Shown here: in pieces, positions 26,101 through 40,161 of the stretch
How the letters are laid out: each line of letters opens with the position of its first letter
Numbering within the stretch: position 1 is the stretch's first letter
The notes under the pieces: model-generated
The model's database searches: none
The model's input: the letters and a program-made list of their open reading frames with translations, nothing else
What the model was told of the DNA's origin: nothing
Source: Nymphaea colorata
Taxonomy: Eukaryota > Streptophyta > Magnoliopsida > Nymphaeales > Nymphaeaceae
DNA: 64,000 nt
Assembly (NCBI RefSeq): GCF_008831285.2
Contig: NC_045147.1
Span: forward strand, 13,680,854-13,744,853
Direction: 5' to 3'
Position numbers and translations under genes: made by a program

Positions 26101-26342
26101 CTCCGAGGAAGAACCACAACTCCCCAAATGCTGCAAATGGACGAACCTAATTCCCAAAAGGCGAAGAAAAACTCACCCGGCAAATCCCATGGCTCCCATT
26201 TGCAGACGTCCACCTCGGGGATGACCTGCACCTCGTCAACCCGGCCGCTTATCTTGCCCTTGAGATAGTGGCTCACGAGCTCCTCGTCCGTCGGATGGAA
26301 TCGAAACCCTAGAGGCAGACGGCCCACGGACAGAACCGCCAT
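23141..26342 (-). CDS. Membrane-tethered NAC transcription factor (NTL type)
   Basis: Exons on the minus strand: 26342-26177, 26028-25748, 24908-24606, 24367-23939, 23851-23722, 23478-23141, giving 548 aa. The N-terminal NAC DNA-binding domain is complete: subdomain [20 protein letters not shown] (from residue 9), B about 38-56, C about 67-101 with [17 protein letters not shown] about 111-138 with [18 protein letters not shown], and [12 protein letters not shown] (150-160). Its exon borders are the conserved NAC ones. A long acidic, Ser-rich region (161-390) is the likely activation domain. A single hydrophobic helix near the end (about 519-537, [16 protein letters not shown]) followed by a short tail marks it as an NTL protein, held at a membrane until released by proteolysis or alternative splicing under stress. 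The last exon alone encodes the anchor, so skipping it would give a soluble form. The specific NTL orthologue is not assigned. Confidence 0.93.
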
Positions 26343-29300
26343 TTCCCACAAAGACGAAAGGGAAAGGTAGCAAAAAGAGAAACCAAAGGGAAATGAAGAA
26401 AAAACAGCTGCACAAGAGATATACAGAGACAGAGCGAGAGGGTAGATCAATAAGAGTAGAAGGTGAAGATGAAGAAGAAGAAGAGTTGGATTGTTTTCCG
26501 GCTGTTCAGAACAACTTCATATTACAGTCAACGTCAGGGCCAAATCAAAAAACTACAGAGAAAGAGAGAGAGAGGGAGTATGGGGAGAGACGGAGGGAGG
26601 GAAAGAAAGAGGGCGGTCCATTACTTATAGGAGGAAGCAAAGTCAGTTTTCTCTTTGTTCCCTCATGAATATCATCTATTCCATCGAGCGACTCACACTG
26701 GTCTTGTTTCATTCGATTCAACCACCAAAAATGAACAAATCTACAATTTCTTTTTCCTTCTCGCACCGCATTCTATGTGCAAACGACTGGTAAATGGACC
26801 TTTAACGAAACGAAGATGAGGCACTTCTTTCTACCCTGGCCGTTTCATCAAACGCCTGCTCTGGCTTGCCATTGGACACGCTAAGCTGAAGATTTGGCAC
26901 TACATGTAAGTCGTGGAGGAGCCACCCCACAAGTTTAGATTCTTGGTTTTTGAAATGTTGGTAGTGTATTACTTTTACATATAATTTGAAGCACAGCGTC
27001 CAAAAACATATTGCTTGATTGATCTATTATATGACAATATAGGAGTATTGTAGCCCAAGATTACAAAAGAGGACTCGAAAGGGCGATCTTCCGTAAATAC
27101 CGGATGTATTGGCCGGTTTCCTGAAATTCCCGGTCGGAAGATTGGAAAAGGAAGAAAAACAGAAAAAAAAAAAAAGCGCGTTGGGAAAGCCTCGGCCGCG
27201 GGCCAAGCGCGTTGTCCTTCCCCCTTCCCACTTCTTTCCTCTTTCTCAGAATCCCCAAACTACCCTCACTCGGGTTTCTTCCCTGCGTCATTGCTTCGGT
27301 AAATTTTGACAATCGACGTATACTTTTCAGTCATTCGAGCTTCACGTAAGAGCTTTTCGACAGCGCCAATAGCGGACTACCACGACTGCATTGGGACGTG
27401 GTGGGGTGGGGCCTTCAGGGGAGGAGTGGGTCCCATCTGCTGACGTGTCAGCTCCTTGAATCTTCTTGGCAGGACGCCACCTGCTTCTCCGAGATCGAGA
27501 AGGACAAGAGTTCGACTTTGAGCGGATTCGGATATTTCCACGGATCCGGAAAATTCCTGTTATTTCCTTCGACCACGTTAGAAAGTGGGGCCCTTGTGGT
27601 TCCTCCTTTTTCTGAAAATAATAATAACAATAAAAAAAAAAAGAGAAGATGCTCCTTTCTGTACATTAATGAAGAAGAAAAGTTAACTGTCAGATCCAAG
27701 TGGGTCCGGATCCATCTTGGTTTTTATTTTAATCAGTCGGAATGTTTTTTCGTAGTCGGAACTTGGAAACATTTTCTTGTTAAGCTTCGAAGAATTTTCT
27801 TGTTTAATTTACCTTTAAAGCCAGCGCGTTGAATCGGCAGCTCTCTTCCTCTGAAACATGATAAAAAAAAATGCGACTATTTAAAGCGATTTGCTGAACG
27901 TCTACCTCTGAAACGTCCACGTCAGTTAACAATGACGCTCATAATTTAATCACCCGAACGGAAAGAATATTACATCGACGTCTGTAAGAATAGAATGATG
28001 CCATATTGGCACATATTTTTTTTTTTATCCGGTTGAGTTCTCAATCTGAGTACCTGCTGATAGATAGGAAGTATTCCGGCAATCCCCAAGATCTGTTGGA
28101 ATGCATTCAACATTCGCCGGCAGATCACGTCTGCGCAACAAACCGACGAAGGGAGAGGAGATTGGCTTCAAAGTTTTTTTTTTCATCGTGGCTGCTTGCG
28201 GAGGACTGACGAAATGATTTTTATTTTATTTATGGCTGATCTTCCTCTCCATCTTCTAAAATTGTCCGAACTTGAAGGATTTTCTAATCTTGAGCATAAT
28301 ACGAAACCCAAGGGCGCCATTCCATTGCCGACGTGTCTCGGAGGTTTTTGCCCACGGTTCGAGCCGAATTCTTGTAGTGTTTCCTATTTATGGTTTTAGA
28401 ATCAGATCCTTCTGTCTCCAAGTTTAGATCAAACCTAAAAAGTAAAATCAAAATTTAAGGTGTGAATCCTAGGTGTAACCTAAGAATATTCTTAGCATAG
28501 TCAATTTTAGTGTAGACTTTTTGTCATCTATTTCTATCTTCCCTGGAAAAAGTTAAAAGAGTTCGACAACCTGAGCGTATCCTTGCTGATATAACCCCAG
28601 TTAAGTTCATGAAAAGAATGATGGCAGAATCTACATATATGACAAGAATCATGCTCAAAAGCACCGGAAATCCAGCAAGGTGTGGAGTACTCTATCGGAA
28701 TTTCCATGTGAATATCTTGCCAGGAATTCATAATCTATGTAAACGCATATGGAGATCGAAAAATTTTTTGTTCAAAGTTCAATTCGCATTCATAATGTAA
28801 AACTTACCGAAAGATGTCTTAGAACATTCAAATTCAACTGCAAAATCTCTTTATGAATTTCTCGGTTCCCAGGCCCACCGGCATCATGTAGTACTTCTTC
28901 TTTTTGTTGTCTGCTCATCTACACATGCACTCACACGGGTAAAGGAAAAAGGAACGTGAATTTGTTGCTCCAAGTAAAAAGCCATGGATGTCGATGTAAA
29001 GAGCAAGCGCCCAAAAGTGAGCAGGTGCATGTGATCATGAGTCAATCTTCTTCCGTTAAAGCCTGCAGAAAGATAAAAAAGAGAAAGAATCTCTCTTCAG
29101 TGCTGTCCTCCGTAGATAAGTGGGTCATGTTCGTGAGTTGGATTTTTCTTGGACTAATTTCCAACAAATTGTTACAGTGCCGATCAGGACATGAGCCAGT
29201 TAATTCCAGGACAACGAGCGTTGTCTAGTGTAGTACATGGAATCCATGCATTCCGGTAAAAAGATATCCCCTCTCTGAAAGAATATCAACAGGAAGATCG

Positions 29301-32300
29301 ACGACGTTTCCGGTCAGGAATATCTGGGATCATCCCGTTTATTCCGAGATATACTTCACTGAAGAGTATCCCCACAATCAATATGCAAATCGAATAAGCA
29401 AAGCATCTACTGCGAGTTCACATCCACTAAAGGAGAGAAGCGCTTCTGCTTTTCCTAGCTTTCCCTTGTCCTTTAGGATGAGTGCCGGCCACAACGGAAA
29501 CTCGGGAATAAAGCGACGGCGAGGACCAGAGTTAATTTAATTCCTGTGACTTTATATGTTGCCTGTTCATGCTACCTTTTCTTGAGAGATTCTTTTACCT
29601 AGGAAAATGGAAGGAGGATGTGGGTCTCCACGTTGAGTAACGTCTCTAGACTCCGTTTGGCAGCCAATCTTTGCCGTCTTCCTTTTTTGTTTTCATTTTT
29701 GACAGCTAACGATGGACTTTTAGTTCATACTTTTGCAGGATTACAGTATAAACAAATTCCTATCCCAACTTTTTATTGCACCAACGTCCATAATACCTGA
29801 AGTATTATGCACTTTTGGAGGAGAAAGGGATTTTTTTTTTTCTTTTTATCTGACTCTAATATGCTAAACTTAGATGAGATTCATTCAAGCCTCAATGCCA
29901 AAAAGATCATATAATATTGCTAATGTAAAAACTAAGCTGCTTTTTTAAGAATTCGAACCAACCCACAAAAGGGGTTTCGTATATGGAAACATATTTGACT
30001 TCCACGTCTAGTTCACCCTCTCTCTGTTTCTCAGAGGAATCTTGTGTTCCTTTTCTGCGATCGGCCTATGTGGACTGGCTTCCCCACTTCTGGAAAGACA
30101 AAATACGTTTAATTTTGATATGTTGGTCAATTTCATGAAGCATTTCCATGTTCGACTGATTACGATACCAGATGCAGCTTACTGTTTAAATCTGTATCAT
30201 TAGTGTTCCCACCCAAATAGTACTTTCTTAACTAATTTGAATAGTTTAGGTTCCCGCGAGAATGGATATCAAATATCATATATGGGTGGATATACGCCAT
30301 CATCAAAATAATATTGAGCTGCATGGTTTGGAAAAACCTTTTTTTTTCATTCTTAAAAATTATTGAGAAATTTTGATTGTTCTTTAATAAAAATAAGGCA
30401 CATGCTAAATCCATACGTCCCACCATCAACTGACTCGTAGGTGACGACAAGGCATTGATACTGACAACACTGCTTTCAGTAGGAAAAAGAAACATAAGAC
30501 AAACGGGAGGGAGAATCTTCCGCAAAGCATCGGTTGTATTGATGCAAAAAAAAAAAATGCACAGCCAACCAGCCATCTTGGCGTATTAGCTTTTTCTTTT
30601 CTTTTTTTTTTTTCTTCAGGCCGACGTATGAACTTACTGAATCCATTTGATATATAAGAGCTACAAACTTAGAGCGTGCAGGTTTAAGATATATATTGTG
30701 TTCATTCTTGATTTTGCATGATATAGAAGAACTATTGTCCTACTTGATTGCTTCCGCCTGATGGCAAAGTTCCTGTGGACTTAGTTACTGAATTTTGTCC
30801 TCTAGCAATTAAGTTTGTTGGATCTAAGCCAGTCCACCTAATTAGGTACATGGAACCTATGTTTTGATCTCTCTCTCTCTCTCAGTCATTTGCGACATAT
30901 TCGTGTGAAATCAGAGTTGTTCCAAAGCCATTTGCACCCTCTTCTATAAGATATAGAAAGCATTCACTCATGAAGATTAGAGGTAGTCTTTTCTTTGTTT
31001 TCTAAGAAGGGATATAAAAAAGGCTTAGGATGCCGTCCATGCAGCAGCCCTTCTTATTTCAATCATTGTAGATCATGAGCTTAATTTGGTAACCACTGGA
31101 TTGGGCAGATTAAGGCACTAATCTCTAAGGTTGAAACACAAATTTAAGTTAAGACTACTTCGGAAGTTAGGTGGGGAACAATACACACATCAACTAAAGT
31201 GTAGTCCCTTTACCATTTGCAGTAGCACAGAAGACTAATATCTATTGTAATCAAACTGACAACCTGACTTTTACTAGATGCTAATCTGACCAGCTACACT
31301 AATGCCTCTCGAAACCAAATTCAAGATAATGCATAAGAGACATCGACAGACATTATTAAGTGGGCAAATAAGCGTTACATCCGTCATACTTCACATGATA
31401 ACATGTCCTGGAATTAGGAGAAACATCCATGACGTTCTGACGACCAAGTTTTAATTGTTTTCTAGGTAAGCTTCCATTTCATAAATGATTAGCGTGTTTT
31501 CTCTTTTTGGGGCTTCTGCACTTTCGGCGTAAAGAAATGTGAAAATGCTGCTTTGCTTTCTTTCGATGCTATCATTTGGAAGATTTGGTGAAGTCTGTAA
31601 AATCTTTCGAGGAAGAGATGTGGCAGATCTATTATGGAATATTTCATAACAACAAACGGGATCCCCAGGCGTTGGATGCTACTGGGTTGTAGTTTCTAGC
31701 CCACTTGGTAAGTGAAACCTTGTCTAGGATGGTTAATAGAGACTTCCTCATCAGTGATCCATGGAGAAAAAAGATGAGTTTCTGTGCTGTGGGATGCCAA
31801 TGAGGTCGTTGCAGTTCAAAGTTAATCCTCCAGAGGTGACAGGAAAACAGGATTTCCTCTGATGATCAGGAACATTGCAGATAGAAATGAAGCTTCGTTC
31901 AAGGCTTCATTATTTTTGAAAATGATCTTTCTGATGCTTCCAGACGTTCTGGATCGTCGACCCAGAAGATCGTTGTCACATTGTCTGCTCTAGAAGTCTT
32001 TCATCAGAGGTCATTTCCTCACGTAAAGGAGATCATATCAAAGTGGGCATCCTTGATCTTCGTTTGGTTCTGTGTATATTCCTTTTCTTTCTTTACCTAA
32101 ATATTTTTTGTCTTCTTTCTTGTTTCTAAATAATAGAAGAGGGTTTTCCCCTAACGCTCTTTCAAACAACTGCAACATATTTGACATGATGGAGGAGTTT
32201 GAACTATGTTCAAATCTACTTGCGCTAAAAGTCGTTGGAATGCTAATTTGGTGTGTGAATTAAAGACGGCCGACTCTAGAGGAGATTATGTATGATTACT

Positions 32301-32665
32301 AGTGGCCAAGCCAGGAAATTTGGCCTGACGGGCACTAACTAGCACACTCGCATCTCTTGTGGGGCACCCATACAAATAAAAGAGCAAACATTTGAAGGTG
32401 CCAATATAAAAACAAAAAAACTTTGAGGGGCTGACACTTGCCCACATGTGTCTCCACCACTGATCACTAACCACCAACATTATTTGGTTCCAAATTAGGA
32501 CTCCCTTGAACATCTTCTAATTCAATATTACCTAGTTGTGCTCACATCATCTTCGTTACTCAATATTCATGGCCTAACTCTGTTTTCTAAACATGCAACA
32601 GAAATGTAACGAACCGGGTTAGAACCTGCACTGCACGTTAGTTGTAAATCAACTTCCATTTTTGG
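26343..32665. other. Intergenic stretch upstream of the NAC gene
   Basis: The first 300 bp contain a purine-rich run (about 26551-26610) that is CT-rich on the NAC coding strand and probably belongs to its leader or promoter. GC-richer patches lie at 27080-27520. Nothing from 27.6 to 32.3 kb matches a family I can name. A tRNA-like relic is visible on the minus strand at about 31250-31310 (A-box-like TAGTGTAGCTGG). A faint leucine-rich-repeat-like frame at 28250-28350 was judged too weak to call. Confidence 0.45.
32301..32462. mobile_element. Short MITE-like element
   Basis: Left end GTGGCCAAGCCAGG and right end, complement of AGTGGTGGAGACAC, resemble the CAGTGG termini at 1118-1272. The flanks GATTACTA (32293-32300) and GATCACTA (32463-32470) match at 7 of 8 positions, fitting an 8 bp target duplication. 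Internal sequence is AT-rich and non-coding. Confidence 0.5.
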
Positions 32666-33445
32666 TTATTGGCGTTACATCCAACAACCAACATGGCATC
32701 ATATGGTGGAAATCGAAAACGTCATCTCCGAGATAATTAACCAGATTCGCAAAATACGAATCTAATTCTTTTAGCAATTTACTTTTTACTTTGTCCAGTG
32801 GTAATACACCGCCACCATTGTACTTACGCGTCTTTGCTTTCGCAACGCGTTTTTCCTTTTTGTTTTCTTTTTAGATGATAGACATGACACACGCAAGAAG
32901 AATTGCAGAGCCAGATTCTGAAGACCAAGCTTTATGCAACCTGGCCCGATGATCGTCAATGGCTACAAAAATCTTGCCCGACTCAGTCATCCATAAGTCA
33001 CGAGGTTTTGGGGATATCCAGTCAATGAAGGGTTCAGCATATCACTCGACAGGTTCAATGAACTTGGTCAAGACTTGAACGGATTAGAAGCTGTTCATTG
33101 CAACCGCATAGAGTCTGACTTAAAAAGCTTCAAGGAACTGCAAGAAATAAAACTCTTAATCTGCACCAAGATCGCAACCTCTCTGGGCCTATATCAGAGA
33201 AATAAAACTCTAAACCTAGCTCGGCAATTCTTCTTGCGTGTGCCATGTCTATCACCTAAAAAGAAAACAAAAAGTTAAGACGCGTAAGTACAATGGTGGC
33301 GGTGTATTACCGCTGGACCAAGTAAAAAGTAAATTGCTAAAAGAATTATATTCGTATTTTGCGAATCTGGTTAATTATCTCCTTGATGACATTTTCGATT
33401 TCCACCATATGATGCCATGTTGGTTATTGGATGTAACGCCAATAA
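32666..33445. repeat. Long imperfect inverted repeat (arms about 245 and 226 bp)
   Basis: The left arm (32666 to about 32910) and right arm (about 33220-33445) are reverse complements with only scattered differences. Shared words include catggcatcatatggtgga, taattaaccagattcgcaaa and acgcaagaagaattgc. The arms flank a unique spacer of about 310 bp. The left arm has about 19 extra bases near 32840-32865. The outer end of each arm also carries a small nested hairpin (TTATTGG..CCAATAA-like). A transcript across it would fold into a long hairpin. It could be a foldback transposon or a rearranged insertion. The right arm's plus-strand frame stays open for 82 codons, but the length difference between arms is not a multiple of three, which argues against conserved coding. 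Confidence 0.85.
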
Positions 33446-33545
33446 TCACTTTGAGTGGAGGATCGAAAGGCCGTAGTCCACTTTAGCTCCTGTATCGTTT
33501 GGATACGCTTAAGGTCTAAAAGGATGCGATTGTAGATCTCAATTT

Positions 33546-34069
33546 CTATGCTGGAGTGTTCCTCCAGAAGTTCATCCCCTCGTTGTTTGGGTAGTCGCTC
33601 ATCCTAACTGTAGTTTTCGGGATGGAGCTCATTGAAGATGACCCTGTATCGTTTAGTAATTGGATCACCTGGTTGCACAGGCTGTGGAACTTCTGTTGTT
33701 GAGATGGGAATCCTGCCATTCCTGTAAACATTGTTCAAAGACTGTCAGTTGAAGTTGAAGGATATTGAGTTGTGAGCCTGTTAAGACGGTGATCATTCGT
33801 GAAAACAAGTCGACTAGGACGTTGTCTTTTTCGTCGATGTGTTCAAACGACACATCAATTCCTAGCCCCGTAATAAAATCTATGAAAGCTACCCATCGAA
33901 CTCTGAAGGGTTTGTTGATATTGGACTTGTTGAAAAAGCTGATTATAGCATGACAATTCGTTCTCATGAGGATTTCCTTATGCTCGGCTGTTCCAGCAAA
34001 GATTTCCGCATCAATTGTTGATTTGGGCGGATTAAATTTGCCGTTAGCATATGCGCAGGGCTTCTCCAT
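33546..34069 (-). pseudogene. Endogenous pararetrovirus-like RNase H relic (Caulimoviridae type)
   Basis: A minus-strand frame of 134 codons shows the end of a reverse-transcriptase polyprotein: the stretches KSTIDAEIFA, LMRTNCHAIISFFNKSN, RVRWVAFIDFITGLGIDVSF and EHIDEKDNVLVDLFSR match the RNase H region of plant pararetroviruses, which are dsDNA reverse-transcribing viruses often found as old genomic insertions. The motif order and the RW..FIDFI..EHI..KDN..D..SR pattern fit caulimovirids better than Ty3 elements. The relic is incomplete: upstream reverse transcriptase is missing, a segment between AEIFA and LMRTN appears deleted, and the reading frame changes near 33690. It is not a functional gene. 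No protease, movement or coat domain is seen nearby. Confidence 0.65.
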
Positions 34070-34360
34070 GTATCAAAAAATCACAAAATCTTCTGGCAAC
34101 TTAATCCATGTAAATTTGAATCAAAATAAACTCAACAACGATACTCCGCTCTGGCACCAAAAAAGACTCCATGCGGTACATATAAGGCATAAAGATGCAA
34201 ATAAATTAAATAGCAAATAAGATACGCATAAAGATGAAAAAAAAAATTATGAGGGCCAGATCCATCGTGTTGTTAAGAAACCTCATAGGCAAAAGAAATT
34301 GATAATCCTTTGGTTGGATTACTGGATATTAGAGTGACTCTCATAAATAGAAACTGAACA
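34070..34360. other. Unassigned sequence beside the pararetrovirus relic
   Basis: The minus strand contains TGGTGCCAGAGC near 34148-34159, two bases different from the initiator-Met tRNA primer-binding sequence used by many retroelements. Its position just before the RNase H relic does not fit a normal genome order, so it may be chance or a rearranged end. Otherwise nothing is recognised. Confidence 0.3.
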
Positions 34361-34455
34361 AGTGGTGCAGACGAACAAAGAGGCTCAATCCAGTGAGACC
34401 AAATGAAAAAGTGGTGCAGACGAACAAAGAGGCTCAATCCAGTGAGACCAAATGC
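34361..34455. repeat. Two-copy 49 bp tandem duplication
   Basis: Two head-to-tail copies (34361-34409 and 34410-34455) start agtggtgcagacgaacaaag and are nearly identical, implying recent origin. No coding meaning is apparent. Confidence 0.9.
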
Positions 34456-36666
34456 ATAAGCAAGCAAAACAGTGTCTTGATAAATTTGAAAAAGCTTATG
34501 CACTAATCCCAACCATGAATAGAAAACTGCCACAAACAGGGGAAACCTATTGATTGAAAGGGCCCCCAACCAGTCTGCTAAGATTATGTGATTCAAGTAA
34601 ACAAAACAAAATGCAGACGACCAAGAACAACCTCAAAAAAACATCTATAAATGGTATTAATACTCTTTGACCTTTGAATAGATGAAGAACACAAATGTTC
34701 ATAAACAGTGCATAAGAATGTAAAAGAAAACACACCTAAGCAGAGTTGACACCCAACAGCTCAAGAAAAGAAAACACCATATCATCCACCAAATAAGATA
34801 AAAGGGAAAGAGTCTTCTCACTATTCCTTTATCTCAAGGAGAATGCGGGTCATTGACACGCCTAAGAGCATTGCAAGGGATCTAAGAACAACCTTTTTGA
34901 ATGCAATGCAAGCGAGTTTCATTTTGACTAGTGGAACAAGAACCTCCACCATGATAAAAGAAGAATCTACTTCACCAATATAACCTTAGGCTGATAAAAA
35001 TCCACAGACATTCCAGCAGACAAAAGATAAGAGCTAGGCACCTTTTACAGGTAATTGGTAGTTTAGCTGTATTGCTAAATTATGTTCTTTCTCACACCCT
35101 CTACTCCAGTATGCTATCGACTTCTTTCTGAGATTTTCCAACAGCAACACATAGTTCCAAGGGAATGAAGATAGGACATTGTTGCGGTAACTAGAAAAGA
35201 GTATACTAGACCCTTACGACTCTTCACGCCTGCTACTTTTATTGATAATGATGAATGCAGGGTAATGACACTCATGTATTAGATACATGTCGACTAAGGA
35301 CTGTGTTGACTGAAGCTCTTGAAATCCCGAAAGGACAATCAAACTACATGACATAGAATGGGATTGATAGACAAATGCCAGGAATCAAATAAGAAAGAGT
35401 TAATCAAAAGCTTAGCGACCTGCTGCAGCTGGGGAATCCCCTACAGTTAGCAAGTCTCAACTTTCAGGTTTGACATCAATTAGTGCACAATAACACAGAG
35501 GCCAAAAACAAAAATACCAGCAAACGAGAAAATTGTTGAAAGCCTGGCATTTGATCAGAACCAACTATAGCCTGGCATTTCACTATTTGTCAAATACAAC
35601 TTGAAAAGCATAAAGCTATTGGTCAATGCATTTAACCAGAACCACCTACAGCCTGGCATTTCACTATTTGCCAATGCATTAAACACTTTATTTTGCTGTT
35701 TGATGAGATGATTTTGAATAATCCTACCTTGCTAACATGCTAGCTTAACACATAAAACATAAAGCTAACATTTAGAATTAAAATAACTAAGCAAAACTGC
35801 AATGACTTTTGGATGCCTTTTTTTAGGCTAGGAGCACTTAGGCAGTGCCTAGCCGCCTTGACAACTAAGATAGGAACAAGAGAGCATGGCTCTCACGGTT
35901 TTATGTTGGATGTTGAACTCATATGGGGGATGCTTCAGTAGAAAGAGAAAATGAATGAGCAAAAGGAGAGATGTGTGTAAATGTATTTTCTGAAAAATAT
36001 GTACAAGTGCACATGGAAATTTATAAGGGCATGCGCCTAAGTGAAGCATGAAAACATGTATGTATATATAAGTTTAATCAAGAATGCCTAAGTGTGATAT
36101 GTGAATACTTAAATATGAATGACAGGTACATTCTTAATCTGAAATAATGAGAACATTAAGTCATGAAGAATATTATCACCATACATGGTTGATTTAGTCT
36201 TAGTGTTGCACATTTTTGTGAATAGGATGAATTCATGAACTTATTAATTTGGCATAGAATCAGCCAGGACATCATGTCTGTATGCATGTTGACATGGTTT
36301 AAGATTTATACAGCCGTGACAAGACTCCTGAACAATGGGATTATCAAAAATACAACATAGATGATTCATGAATTGAAAGAATGTTGGTTTAACATTGACT
36401 GCAAGAATGGAAAGTTTAAGTCTAACTTTAAAAGGCTGTAGAAATCCCATCTGAGCTCTGAATAGGGTAAAAAGGTGGCTATGGAAGCTATGCCTATACA
36501 TGTCTACGTTTATTTGCCAAAAGCGAATCTGGAAAATTCAACCAGATTGCACAGTTAGTCCAACACTCTAAATGACGACACATTATTCTGAAGAATCTGA
36601 ACTAGGTCTAATAGGAAATGTGGAACAAGGTGTAGAAATAAACATTTATTTTCTCCTTTTTAAGGT
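34456..36666. other. Intergenic stretch
   Basis: No gene supported. An imperfect duplication with about 78 bp spacing is visible at 35561-35680 (agcctggcatttcactattt occurs twice). Otherwise AT-rich sequence without recognisable domains. Confidence 0.5.
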
Positions 36667-37110
36667 ACATGCAACATGGTTTTGGAAAGCTTTAGATATC
36701 AGGAATCTGTGGGCTTAATCAGAACTTGAAAATACAGAGTTGGTGTTAAGCTATGGTCCAAGTGACAAAAACTGGTCCTGAACTACAAGCCCTAAGTTTC
36801 GAACTAAACCCCTGATTGGTTCAGTCTCTCTTTCTGCTCCGGACACCAAATAGCACATGCAATATGGAATTGGAAAGCTCCAGATGTTAGGAATCCATGG
36901 ACTCAACCAGAACTCCAAAATACTGAGACTCTGGTCAGCTATGATCCACAACTCAAAAACTGGTCCTGATCTACCAGCAGTCAGTGAACCTAAAGTTAAG
37001 CCGTGATTTATTCATTCTATCTCTTTCTCCTATGATGTCCTAATATAGCAAGCAAATATGTCATCGGAAAGCTTGTTCTGTCAGTGATCGAAGAGCTCAA
37101 ACATAATGAA
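36667..37110. repeat. Degenerate tandem repeat, unit about 190 bp, three partial copies
   Basis: Unit starts are seen at 36667 (acatgcaacatgg), 36855 (acatgcaatatgg) and about 37048 (gcaagcaaatatg). Each is followed by ttggaaagct/tcggaaagct, an 'aggaatc..tgg..caatcagaac'-like part and then 'aaaaactggtcctga'. Copies have diverged and differ in length. The repeat stops about 290 bp before the S17 stop codon. Confidence 0.7.
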
Positions 37111-37401
37111 ATTTGCTTCTCCAATAGGAACATCACAGGATAAAAAATAACAAGAAAACAGAGACTAAGACAAAATAGAGATAAATTAAAAATATTTTGC
37201 CAATTGTTCCAAAAAACAGATTCCCCAATTCCAGTATTGAAAGGAAAAACAGAAATATTTCAATTTTACGGTTCACAACAGGGTCCTAAATCTGAAACAG
37301 CAAGCAAAATGGCAACAGACTAAAAGTGACAAAAAAACATACGATCCCACTAGAAATATTAACTAGAAATATTAAGGAGCGAAAGCTGCTCTCCGCGAGG
37401 C

Positions 37402-39775
<2,374 letters not shown>

Positions 39776-39780
39776 GGGAA

Positions 39781-40124
39781 TAAAAGATGTGATAAGATGA
39801 ATCCTCATCTCGAGCTATGCAGATTTGGGGAGAAGCAAATTGGAGAGTACGAAGAGGCAAAGAGTGAAGACATCTTGGATGAAGACATCTTGGGAACCAA
39901 GAAAAACGTTTCACAAATCAAGAGAAACGTTTTAGATACCAAGGCATTTAGAATTAATTCCTCTTATCCAAAAAACTATTATAAATAGTTGTGTTATGGA
40001 AGGAAACCTCAAGTCGTGTAAAAGTGGGTGTGGCTGAATAGAGAAAATCATTTTTTTCTTCGTCGATGTAGGTTCTCTTTGAACCGAATTACGTTAATTC
40101 GAGTGTCTCTTCTATTTTCCTTTA
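39781..40124 (+). repeat. 5' LTR of the copia element
   Basis: 344 bp, starting TAAAAGATGTGATAAG and ending TCTTCTATTTTCCTTTA. The left edge abuts the GGGAA target duplication, and the right edge abuts the primer-binding site. A TATA-like ctattataaatag near 39976-39988 could be the promoter. Confidence 0.93.
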
Positions 40125-40136
40125 TGGTATCAGAGC
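40125..40136 (+). promoter_or_regulatory. Primer-binding site (initiator-Met tRNA)
   Basis: TGGTATCAGAGC immediately follows the 5' LTR. This 12-mer is complementary to the 3' end of plant initiator methionine tRNA and is the standard copia minus-strand primer site. Confidence 0.93.
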
Positions 40137-40161
40137 TAGTGTGAGTTGCAGAGTTATATTC

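Noticed and set aside
25715-26268. 169- and 102-codon plus-strand frames
   Set aside because: Antisense to NAC exons 1 and 2 and their intron.
28250-28350. Leucine-rich-repeat-like reading (LPLHLLKLSELEGFSNLEHN)
   Set aside because: Only one vague unit, with no second LRR, kinase or transmembrane segment in any frame nearby. Could be chance.
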